Position numbers and translations under genes: made by a program
Shown here: positions 36,161 to 45,300 of the stretch, piece after piece
Layout: each line of letters begins with the position of its first letter
How positions within the stretch are numbered: the first letter of the stretch is position 1
Source: Chitinispirillum alkaliphilum
GTDB lineage: Bacteria > Fibrobacterota > Chitinivibrionia > Chitinivibrionales > Chitinispirillaceae
Assembly: GCA_001045525.1 (NCBI GenBank)
Contig: LDWW01000006.1
Location: 62,001 to 126,000 of the forward strand
Length of the DNA: 64,000 bases
Direction: 5' to 3'
Notes under the pieces: model-generated
Told to the model about the DNA's origin: nothing
What the model saw: only the letters and a program-made list of their open reading frames with translations
Databases searched by the model: none

Positions 36161-37024
36161 TCATGTATGTGCCATTATCTGATGAGAAAAACTCGAAGCG
36201 GGTATTGCTCCTTTGAAAAACATATCTTCATTTTTATGCTCTTTAATTTCCCAGCCTTCTTCTTTCAACTCATCAGGAAAAAAATGTAGGTTAATAGTTT
36301 TTTCTCCATCTAATCCCAATATTTGTAAAATATTTTTGATTGAGTATTCATTTTTTGAGATAACATCATACAGTTCAATACTTTTGTCATTCTCGAAGTA
36401 CACCAGGTAGTCATCTGTTTCAGAAATGCGATATATACAATTGCAGAGGTCACACATGCTATGCCACATGTAAATAGACTCACATCCATTAGTGTCGAAC
36501 TTACTTGAAATTTGCTTTCTGGACAGTACTGCATTATATAATCTTTCCAGCTCATAACCGTCACCAGTATTGACCTGGACTAAAGATGTTTGAGCATTTT
36601 TATTTGTTGATACTTTCACAGAGTAATACACATCGTGATACTTTTTGAAACCGTACCTCGGATAGAAATTCATGACAGACTCATTTGGAAACAGATAGAA
36701 GAAATCGACTTTATTACCATATTGTTCAATAACCATTTTCATGAGCTTGTCTGACAATCCTTGATTACGATAGCGCGGATGCGTCATTACAGTACCAATT
36801 TGTATGGCTCTTTTAGTCTCTCCATTCATTACCAAATTCATTTCTGTGGTCGAAACATTTGATATCACATTGCCGTCGTGAATTATTGAATGGCACTTGT
36901 AACTGTTATTCCCAAATCCTTTTTGATACCATTGTTCAAAACTGATGTCAAAGACAAGCTTGGCCAGGTTGTCAAAACTTTTTCGAAGTGGTTCATTATC
37001 TTTGTAATCTTGTATGACATCCAT
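36161..37024 (-). CDS. GNAT-family N-acetyltransferase
   Basis: A 287-residue protein from ATG 37024 (AAGAAGTAAG lies just before; a TTG start at 37075 is the alternative). The N-terminal half is a GNAT domain with the acetyl-CoA loop in THPRYRNQGLSDKLMKMVIE (about 82-101) and the FYLFPNES strand and NFYPRYGFKK ending motif (about 120-140). A C-terminal domain of about 130 residues resembles that of two-domain Eis-like acetyltransferases. The substrate is unknown. Isolated, AT-rich, bounded by two foldable attC-like stretches. Confidence 0.85.
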   Translation of the reverse strand: MDVIQDYKDNEPLRKSFDNLAKLVFDISFEQWYQKGFGNNSYKCHSIIHDGNVISNVSTTEMNLVMNGETKRAIQIGTVMTHPRYRNQGLSDKLMKMVIEQYGNKVDFFYLFPNESVMNFYPRYGFKKYHDVYYSVKVSTNKNAQTSLVQVNTGDGYELERLYNAVLSRKQISSKFDTNGCESIYMWHSMCDLCNCIYRISETDDYLVYFENDKSIELYDVISKNEYSIKNILQILGLDGEKTINLHFFPDELKEEGWEIKEHKNEDMFFKGAIPASSFSHQIMAHT

Positions 37025-37079
37025 TTTTCTTACTTCTTTCTTCCGCCACTGACTGTTAGAATTTAATTTAGACAAAATT

Positions 37080-37150
37080 CCTTACGTTTTGCAGGTATTC
37101 GAAGTAGCGGAGCCATTTAGATACCCGCTGCTAAGTGTTGTTCCCAAAAT
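37080..37150 (-). other. Possible degenerate attC-like site
   Basis: Upstream of the GNAT gene on the minus strand: AACACTTAGCAG, GGTATC, TAAATGGCTCCGCTACTTCG, ATACCTGC and ACGTAAGG. GGTAT pairs with ATACC and GCAG with CTGC to give an imperfect hairpin. The same TAAATGG(C/T)TCCGCT loop occurs downstream of the same gene at 35998-36110. Confidence 0.35.
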
Positions 37151-37379
37151 CTCATTATTGACAGATGACTTTTTTAAATAGTTGTTATGATTTATCTAAA
37201 GCTTCTTTGTTCAGAGTAATCTCAAGTATTGCTTTCCCATTATGACTTTTAAACATTTTGAGAATATTAGATTAAAATCAAATTCTCCTTCACCTATACC
37301 GAATCTCAAAATCAACAAAGCACCCAAAAAAACCACTCCCCACCCTCTCTTTAGAACACCCGGGTAAAAAGATCAAACC

Positions 37380-37765
37380 ACACATTACAAACCAATATCT
37401 TCGCGGATGGAATCTGAAAGCAGACAGGCAAAAGGAAGATTTCAGGTGGTACAGAATTCGGCCATCTTAAAGGCTGAAGGATAGAGGCGAAGGAGAAAAG
37501 TAAAGAATGGTTTATTTCCCCTTTCCCCATCAACAGCCACTGTAAAGATAAAATATACATTTAATAAGTGTTGTGACAAGTGGAAAATATATTTATTTCT
37601 ATATTGTTAGCTTAGAGGCGGAAGCTGCAAGGAGGTCGACCGATTTACAGCGCATATGACGGACTTTTTCTGACCCGATTTCACGGCAGCAGCCAAAGCA
37701 CTCTCGACTTCGGGGAATTTTTCTCTCTCTCGAATTCTCTCGAAAGTATTACAATCGCAAGGTAT
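37380..37765. repeat. Dispersed repeat R1, copy 1
   Basis: Matches 59782-60172 over most of its length and 53770-53975 in its first 200 bases. Shared blocks include ATCTGAAAGCAG, GGTACAGAATTCGGCCA, CAGCCACTGTAAAG and TATACATTTAATAAG, and at the far end TTCTCTCGAAAGTATTACAAT. No gene inside. See findings. Confidence 0.75.
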
Positions 37766-38004
37766 TGGTTGGTATTGAAGTTGATAGTATAGTTATATGG
37801 TTTTTAGTATATGCAAACACCGGCACCAGATATAAAAAGATACGCATCATCAAATTTCAAGCTTTTGTAATATCAGCCCGCTATAATCTTCTGCACCCAT
37901 GCTATACTCCTACAACCGCTGGTATATAGGCATGATCTTTTCTGGCCAAAATTTTGTTGTAAATCTTCAATGCAGGAAATGCGAAATTCTAAGTTTTGAG
38001 CAAA

Positions 38005-38097
38005 ATGCAATAAAACAGCTGAATATTACGGGTACACCGCGAAGCGTTGCGGCCAAACATTATTTTTCAATAACTCACCGTCGTACCGTGTTAAGGG
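38005..38097. repeat. Dispersed repeat R2, copy C
   Basis: Nearly identical to 29926-30012 (GCTGAATATTACGGGTAC, GCGTTGCGGCCAAAC, CTCACCGTCGTACCG). Its 3' end abuts the 132-bp tandem array, as copy A abuts the GAGTGAC array. Confidence 0.75.
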
Positions 38098-38099
38098 TA

Positions 38100-38876
38100 A
38101 GATTCAACCACGAAACACACGAAAGAAGATTACTTGATGCAGAATCTTTGAACAAAGCATTTTACTCGTGTCTTAATCTTTTTTTCTCGACTTTCGTGTA
38201 TTTCGTGGTTTATCCATTTTACAACACACACGAAACACTCAAAAAGAAGATTACTTAATGTTTTCAGAACCTTTGAACAAAGCATTATACTCGTATCTTA
38301 ATCTTTTTTTCTCGACTTTCGTGTATTTCGTGTATTTCGTGGTTTATCCATTTTACAACACACACGAAACACTCAAAAGAAGATTACTTATGTTTTCAGA
38401 ACCTTTGAACAAAGCATTATACTCGTATCTTAATCTTTTTTTCTCGACTTTCGTGTATTTCGTGTATTTCGTGGTTTATCCATTTTACAACACACACGAA
38501 ACACTCAAAAGAAGATTACTTATGTTTTCAGAATTTTTGAACAAAGCATTATACTTGTATCTCAATCTTTTTTTCTCGACTTTCGTGTATTTCGTGTATT
38601 TCGTGGTTTATCCATTTTACAACACACACGAAACACTCAAAAGAAGATTACTTATGTTTTCAGAACCTTTGAACAAAGCATTATACTCGTATCTTAATCT
38701 TTTTTTCTCGACTTTCGTGTATTTCGTGTATTTCGTGGTTTATCCATTTTACAACACACACGAAACACTCGAAAGAAGATTACTTGATGTTTTCAGAACC
38801 TTTGAACAAAGCATTATACTCGTATCTTAATCTTTTTTTCTCGACTTTCGTGTATTTCGTGTATTTCGTGGTTTAT
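38100..38876. repeat. 132-bp tandem array of TTTCGTG-type hairpin repeats
   Basis: About six head-to-tail units. The block TGTTTTCAGAA recurs at 38260, 38392, 38524, 38656 and 38789, an almost exact 132-base period. Each unit contains CACACGAAACACTC and TTTCGTGTATTTCGTGG, which are inverted relatives and can fold back. Since 132 is divisible by three, a spurious 190-codon frame (38258-38830) arises with 44-residue repeats. The array forms the last codons of the lipoprotein gene 38814-39713. Confidence 0.9.
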
Positions 38877-39713
38877 CCCTGAGGATGCAGCGGCTCTCCC
38901 CTCTATACCTGTACCCTGAGTCCAGTCAGAAAATGTACCACCTAAGTTGAATTGGTACTCTGTTGCAGAATGCGCTGTATCTCCAGGGGAACCGATGAGA
39001 TAAGATTTTCCAGTAAAAGTTGTTATCATATCGCCAACTATTACGGGGCTGTTTTGTAGTGATGGTCTTATAGGAGAGGTTAGGGTGTAACCTGGATTGA
39101 TTTTAATGGTATCGAGATTAGTTATCTTGCCCGGTTCAACAGAAACGGATTTCACTACAGGTGAAAAATTATGTTCGCCAGGAATAAAGATTATGCTATA
39201 GTTACCATAGGGAATAGAATCCAGGGTAAAGGGTACAAGGTTATGTACTTGTCTGGAATATCCAAGGTGAAGTTTTAAAGTTATTATAGGGATTGTGTCA
39301 AAGGTGCCATTAAGTTGGACCACTCCGTGTATCTTCCCATACGCTCTGGTTTTAACTGGATCAAGAGTTATGGAAACAGTATCCGTGATACTGACTTTTT
39401 CTACTAATGCAGCAGTATTTGAAGTTGTACGGATAGTTATGGAGTAAACACCCATTTCCGGAAGTCTAAATGTGTACTTGCCGTTTCTATCCGTAAAAAC
39501 CGTCGTATCCACCTTGTAAAATTCGGCTATTTTTGGCTCGTCTATCTGTTCTGCACTTCTAAGGGTTACCTCAGCATCATTGGAGGGAGTACCATCTTTA
39601 TTATATACATACCCGGTTAATACGGGATTACCAACATTGGAACCATTGCCGGAAACATCAAAAATGCATCTGGCCAAAAGCAATAACAACACCAGCGGAT
39701 AATAACGGCTCAT
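38814..39713 (-). CDS. Lipoprotein with carboxypeptidase-regulatory-like domain, 3' end replaced by repeat DNA
   Basis: A 299-residue predicted product. A lipoprotein-type signal with Cys16 precedes a CarboxypepD_reg-like beta-sandwich (about 31-120: GYVYNKDGTPSNDAEVTLRS, RNGKYTFRLPEMGVYSITI) and a second similar region (about 130-205). The last 20 residues (NHEIHEIHESREKK...) are encoded by the tandem repeat array, so the native C-terminus is missing. It overlaps the TIGR02147 regulator by four bases; regulators of this family are often followed by such lipoproteins in Fibrobacterota. Probably expressed as a truncated protein or not functional. Confidence 0.7.
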   Translation of the reverse strand: MSRYYPLVLLLLLARCIFDVSGNGSNVGNPVLTGYVYNKDGTPSNDAEVTLRSAEQIDEPKIAEFYKVDTTVFTDRNGKYTFRLPEMGVYSITIRTTSNTAALVEKVSITDTVSITLDPVKTRAYGKIHGVVQLNGTFDTIPIITLKLHLGYSRQVHNLVPFTLDSIPYGNYSIIFIPGEHNFSPVVKSVSVEPGKITNLDTIKINPGYTLTSPIRPSLQNSPVIVGDMITTFTGKSYLIGSPGDTAHSATEYQFNLGGTFSDWTQGTGIEGRAAASSGINHEIHEIHESREKKIKIRV

Positions 39714-40657
39714 ATTTGCCCTCCTTTATTATTGTCTGAGGAAACAGGGAAAAATTGTATGTTCATTTGATACACTTTATCTGCCATTGGGTCCTGTTCT
39801 GCCAGAATCATAAGTTTTTTTTTAAACATATCTATTTCAGAACAGATCGTTTTATACATTGATTCTGTAATACCCAGAGTTATGGACGAAAAATCTCTTT
39901 TTGACTTGGGTACCCGGTTAAGTGCTCCAACTGCAGCATTTGCTGTTTTTAAATGAAAATTCATAACAGCAAGACTAAGAATTTCCTTTGGAGTTGTGAT
40001 GTTTTTACACCGAAGACTATAGCTTTTGTCTTCATTTTGGATTATTAACCCCAATTTTTTAAGAAGCTCTACGGAGCTCTTTGCCTGAGCAGAAGTAATA
40101 GGCGGATACACTTTTTTTGCTAACCACTCATAATCATCTCTAAAGTCGTATAAATCTATTAACGATCTGATTACACTATGTCGCAGCTCAGAATAAAACT
40201 CATATTGATCATTATTGAGGATATGAGGTTCTCTATGTGAAGCAGATGAGTTACTTTTGATTGAAGATATTTTTTCAAAAAAATAGTTCTTTTCTTCAAT
40301 CTGTTTAGCCTGATTGAACCCAACAAGATATTCGAAATAGCTTGCTTCTTTTTTGTTCAGCCGTATTGCTTTTATTAACCCGGGAATATTTGTACTGGAA
40401 AGATTTCTTTTACCTTTAATTACATTATGTAAAAAACCACGGCTTTTGATACCGGCTTTTTCAGAGAAGACCTTGTATGAAAAATATTTGTTAACTGTTT
40501 TCATATTTTCGAAATAATCTTTTAGGAAACACCTGTAATCAGTATAGGAAAATATCGATAGCATGCGGTTTCTTTTGCTTTCGCTAACAGAATGCTCATC
40601 TGGAGGTATATTTTGTTTTATTGTCATATGTATAATGTACTCTAATTTCCTCATCAA
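39710..40657 (-). CDS. TIGR02147-family protein (putative DNA-binding regulator)
   Basis: A 315-residue protein of the TIGR02147/DUF4423 family, a paralogous group expanded in Fibrobacter. The N-terminal FSYTDYRCFLKDYFENMK and KAGIKSRGFLHNVIKGKRNL segments (about 35-85) form a helix-turn-helix-like module, followed by a helical DUF4423 region to residue 300. The 5' end is uncertain: TTG 40657, ATG 40627 and ATG 40564 lack clear ribosome sites, and the conserved part begins just after residue 32. It overlaps the downstream lipoprotein gene by four bases. A palindrome upstream (40681-40711) may be its operator. Confidence 0.85.
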   Translation of the reverse strand: MMRKLEYIIHMTIKQNIPPDEHSVSESKRNRMLSIFSYTDYRCFLKDYFENMKTVNKYFSYKVFSEKAGIKSRGFLHNVIKGKRNLSSTNIPGLIKAIRLNKKEASYFEYLVGFNQAKQIEEKNYFFEKISSIKSNSSASHREPHILNNDQYEFYSELRHSVIRSLIDLYDFRDDYEWLAKKVYPPITSAQAKSSVELLKKLGLIIQNEDKSYSLRCKNITTPKEILSLAVMNFHLKTANAAVGALNRVPKSKRDFSSITLGITESMYKTICSEIDMFKKKLMILAEQDPMADKVYQMNIQFFPVSSDNNKGGQI

Positions 40658-40680
40658 ATCAACAGAGCAGAAGCGTTAAT

Positions 40681-40711
40681 GTTTCCAGGTGGAAACAGTT
40701 GAGGTGGAAAC
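40681..40711. promoter_or_regulatory. Possible operator palindrome upstream of the TIGR02147 gene
   Basis: GTTTCC-AGGT-GGAAAC (40681-40696) is a perfect inverted repeat, followed eight bases later by another GGAAAC half-site (40706-40711). It lies 24-54 bases before the most upstream start of the regulator. Autoregulation is an inference. Confidence 0.35.
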
Positions 40712-40858
40712 GATTAGCTTTGAGCCGATATCCCTATAGCTGTCTAATGGGATCTGAACTACCCAATTTACTTTTTTATCGGGAGGAAAAGAAAGCAGCT
40801 AACAAATGATTTGGAGATTACTGTAACAGGACCGGCAGAATAATAGTCTGGGAAATCG

Positions 40859-41161
40859 TTGGTTTCTCATATGGGTATTCAGCAGTGTACGGTTGGTGGT
40901 GAGAGAGATAGGGATTTCGAAAAGGAAATGAGAAGCAATTTCACCTTTTTCGGAACCCGTTTAGGATTTGGAACAGAGTATTTTTTCAGCAATAATTTCA
41001 GTATTGGTGGAGAATTCGGATATAACTCAATATATCACAAAATAGAAAATAAAGATGTAGATTATGATCGTTGGAACGACATTTACGAGGAATATGTGTT
41101 CACATTAAAAACAAAACTGGGTATTACCAGAAGTGCTTTAACACTTAATTTCTATTTCTAA
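40859..41161 (+). pseudogene. Fragment of an outer-membrane beta-barrel protein
   Basis: One hundred codons with alternating polar and aromatic strands (FFGTRLGFGTEYFFSNNFSIGG, YVFTLKTKLGITRSALTLNF) and a terminal Phe (NFYF-stop), the hallmark of an outer-membrane barrel C-terminus. There is no signal peptide and no ribosome site, so this is probably the 3' remnant of a longer gene whose 5' end is lost. Confidence 0.5.
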
Positions 41162-41189
41162 ACCTGCCGAGCCGCTTGGTCTTAGACGT

Positions 41190-41226
41190 TTTTGTAGTAG
41201 TGTACTTGAAGTACACTACTACAAAA
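41190..41226. repeat. Perfect 37-base palindrome
   Basis: TTTTGTAGTAGTGTACTT (41190-41207), a single central G, then the exact reverse complement (41209-41226). No T run follows, so it does not look like a standard terminator. Downstream of the barrel fragment. Confidence 0.85.
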
Positions 41227-41365
41227 TACAAAGGGTAAAAAGACTCACTCCTTTGCACAACCAGTTTTCAAAATACTCCACAGCTTTCATCCAATGGGAG
41301 TTAGCAACTTCATAATAACCCTTAATTTGTCAGTACTCGAATAAAAAAAGGGGCATGCGTGAGAA

Positions 41366-41783
41366 AAAGATCCCAATATGCGCAGTATTTTAAAAGAGAT
41401 CTCAGAAGGCAACTCCAATATGGATAGTATACAGGATATACTTTCTCTTGCCATACTACTCCTAACCAGGATCGATTTAATTTCAGGTATCGCTATTGGT
41501 GGAGTAGAAATCGATGACCTCTTTCTTAATAAAAAAAAGGGATTGGGCCAGTGAGCTGAAACTGACCCTTAACAAAGCAGATGCATCCAGAAATGCACGC
41601 CAGGAAGAGATTGTCTATCGCAACAAAATAATTCTGCTTGGCCGGAAGGCTCAGGCAAATATCAATACCTGGCTGGATCCTGTGTATTTTGATGATCCAA
41701 AAAAAAGGGCCAATTACGCAAGCGACTATTTCAGACGCGTACGTAACAAGACTGCAAACAGAATAAACCCGGAAGACATCTAA
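41366..41783 (+). pseudogene. Truncated, frameshifted copy of the 60290-61135 gene family
   Basis: Similarity to the intact gene begins near its codon 135 (MRSILKEISEGNSNMDSIQDILSL) and runs to a natural C-terminus (YFDDPKKRANYASDYFRR). An A8 run at about 41529-41536 contains one A too many relative to the intact gene, so the first part stops near 41552 and the second part is open from 41514 to 41783. The copy has diverged more from the intact gene than the one at 55388, so it is older. Confidence 0.8.
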
Positions 41784-42371
41784 CAGAATCCCTTCATTTG
41801 TAAAAACAACCTGCCTGCGTTTTTACGGATAGGCTCCTTTTTGTCCTTGTTGAAAACTCAATTATTATGAACCCAAATTGAGGATAAAAAGCAGTCCGTC
41901 CCTAACCATGTAAACATGTATTGAAAGGTAAAAAAAAAATGGGTGCGATGCAGGCGTTTTATGACTAACTTGAGTTGCACTAAAGGGTCGGGTGTCCAAA
42001 CATGCCCTGCCAGCGGCAGAATGGACCTCATATTTTGACTTTCTCATTCATTTTAATCCAGTAAATAGTAAAAAGCAGAAAACAAAAGGGTCAGAAAAAA
42101 AATCAAAACCGGTACACCGACCGGCACAATATCCGCCGCCTGCAGGGCATGTTTTGATTTTCTTAACCGCGCAATAATTGCGTATGCAGACACAGGCCTC
42201 TTTATCTGCCCAAAGTTGTTCATAAAACGCCTATATTACAGCCAAATGGCATATGGTATTTAGAGAGGGAGTGTGGTTGAGATTGCCTGTAGAGGGCAAT
42301 CGCTCGATGTCTTCAACAATTTAGATATGGCTGAAGACATCAGATCACGCCGAGATTATCTGAAAGCAAAA
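41784..42371. other. Intergenic, no gene seen
   Basis: About 590 bases between the pseudogene and the end of the giant lipoprotein gene. Short frames on both strands lack start signals. No clear repeat or terminator. Confidence 0.45.
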
Positions 42372-45300
42372 TTAATCCAAGTCCCTCATGAGACGAACTG
42401 AAATGCCATTTATTTTCCTATTGACAACAGGGACCGTGATAGAGGTAGAGGTAGAATTGATAAGCCCCAAACTCACAGAGCCGGAGCTGAGGGATCGGAT
42501 TACCACCCAAGCATGACCTACTGTGCTTGAACTTTGCCAGTAACCATTAGTTCCCAAACTACTATAGTTTCCATACTCTGAGCGATAACCACCAGGGAAA
42601 GCAGTAAATCCAGATCTGTTATTAATGCCTTGATTATTACCCACGTTACCTTGCATTGAATTCACATTCCACTCCCAGCCGGATGAGGCCATTGATTTAC
42701 CAATTTTATTACCGGTCGTTGTTTCATCCCAGTTGTACCCATCGGCAATGAGATAATTCTCCAGTGCAGCCCAGTCCGAATCACTTGGCAATCTCCAGCC
42801 CTCAATGATCGGTCGTCCTGCTTCAAAAACATACCAGTTATACAGTGCACCAAATTTGGCTATGCTGTCTTCGTCAGCAGTATTATTGTAATAGCAGTAT
42901 CCCGGTGTAGTCAGGTTGCCCCAATCTTCACTGTCCGGGACATGCGGAATTTCAGCTCCATCAGCGTATTTAGTCGTCCTCAGGTTTTCTACCAGCCACT
43001 CCTGCGTTCCAATTACCACCGTGGTATAGGTGTTGCCGTCAAAGTCAGTTACTGTTCCGGGTTGCCACCATCGTGCATAGAGTGTATGATCATCTGGGAT
43101 TACCACTTTACAGGAAATTGTTATCAGTGTTCCCCTTCCCCCCTCCTCTGTCCACCAGCCGCCGAAATTATACCCCTCACGTGTAACGGTGGGGAAAGAG
43201 CCATATTCAGCGTCAAATATCACCGTTCTTTCTTCAGGATCAGGTTCAGAGCCGCCCTGTGGGTCAAATGTTACGGTGTATTCATTTCCATTCCACTTTG
43301 CATGTATGTTAAGATCGCCGGTAGAGCCACTATCGATTATGGAAATTGGCATAGTAAAATCAGAATCCAGGAACCATCCGTCAAAGGTACACCCATCCCA
43401 TGAAGGCTGCCCAAGAATTATATCCGAAGACTCTATGGTATAATTGGGGGGGTTATCGTCATGATTTTCTCCCCCATCGAGGTGATAGGTTATGCTGTAG
43501 GTTACAGGAGTCCATCGTGCGAACAGCGTATGGTCACTGGCAATAGTTACTGCAAAAAAATCATAAACTCTTCCACCCCCATCTTCTTCTGTCCACCAGC
43601 CGCCGAAACTATACCCTGTACGGGTTACCACCGGAAGGTCCCCATAGGCAGCAGCAAAGGTCACCGGTTTTTCTGCCGGATCCGGCTCTGATCCTCCACG
43701 GGAATCAAATGTTGCCGTGAAAACATCCGGGACCCACTTTGCATATACAGAAACATTTCCTGTTGTCCCTGGTGTAATTACCGTAAATGGGTTTTCCAAT
43801 TCGGATTCCTCGAACCACCCATCAAACCGGTAGCCCGGCCTTGTCGGATTCTGCAAAGGGATATCAGAGTCGAGCACAGTAAAGGTCTGTGGGTTATCTT
43901 CGTGGTTCTCCCCATCATGGAGAGCGTGGTAAGTAATGTTAAACACTTCAGGTTTTCGAATCAGACGGACGGAAAATCCAAACTGAGGTGCATTGGACAC
44001 TTTGTACAAACTTTCACCATCGCGAATAAGACTTGCATCGTATGGCGATGCACTGGTTTTTCTTATTCCCCACCAGTATCCGTGTAATCCCCTACGGGAA
44101 AATATTCCCTGGCTGTATCTAATTCCACCCGGCAAACCAGTCCAACCTGTAAAGTTGTTCACTCTCTGTTGATTACCTACATGGCCTACCGATGCCGATG
44201 AATCCCATTCACCGCCAGAGGAAGCCAGTGCTTTGCCTATCCTGTTTGATCCATCTGGAACACCGGTCCAGTTAAAACCGTTGTTAGTCAAATAATCCTC
44301 AAGCTCCTGCCAGTCTTCATCTGTTGGTATCCGCCATCCGGGAGGCACGATTCTTCTCTTGTTTTCAGGGTCTGCGATGTACCAGTTGTACAGAGCCCCG
44401 TATTTTCGGATGGTGTCCTGATCTGTGGTGTTGTTGTAGTAACAATAAGCAGCAGATGTCAAAACACTCCATGCAGAGGCTGCGGGCACATGGGGGATAT
44501 CTGTTCCGTCAATGTATTTGGTGGTGCGGAGGTTTTCCACCGTCCACTCCTGATCTCCAATGAGAACAGTGGTATATACGTTTCCGCTGCCATCCGTTAC
44601 AGTGCCACCGGTTCCGGTATCCACCCACCGTGCATAAAGCGTCATATTAGACATTACACTATGTGCGGCAAAATTCCATCGCGATGTAAAAGAGGAATTG
44701 GCATACCAGCCGGCAAAAGTATACCCTTCTCTGCGGGGGTTAGGGGGAGTAGCGGCATACTGCACATTGTCTGACTGTATTTCTATACGCTGCGTGTCTA
44801 CCGGTGTACCACCGTTGGACACAAAGGTCACATAAAACATGTCTGCATCTGAAAACCACACCTCTATTGTTTTATCCTCTGTAACAGTTTCCAGTGTTAC
44901 CGTAATGGAATCACCAAAAACAGGACTAACCAGCTGGCCGTTAACCTTTGCAGAATCAAGCTTTGACAAGTGAACTGGCCGGAGTGTAAATGTGACCGAC
45001 TTCCCTTCACTTACCCGTGCACTTTTCGGAAGAACAGAACCACGACCAACAACAGTAGTGGTGATTTCATAAGAAGCGGCTCCTTCCCACTTTGCATACA
45101 AATCAATAACAGTGGTTGAGCGGCTTTCTATTATTGCAATTGAATCGGTGAACAGGGAATCCAAAAACCAGCCTCTGAATTCATACCCTTCTCTGAATGG
45201 GTCTTCCAGCACAATCTCCGGGCACTCTATGGTGTAGTCGGCTGGATTATCTGGGTGGTTTTCACCGTCCTCAAGATGATGATATCTTATGGAGTATACG

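Noticed and set aside
38258-38830. Open frame of 190 codons with 44-residue repeats
   Set aside because: It is produced by the 132-bp tandem array, whose period is a multiple of three; there is no ribosome site and the repeat is non-coding elsewhere.
42372-43050. Diversity-generating retroelement target in the last FISUMP domain
   Set aside because: The C-type-lectin-like end resembles DGR targets, but no template repeat or reverse transcriptase exists in the window.
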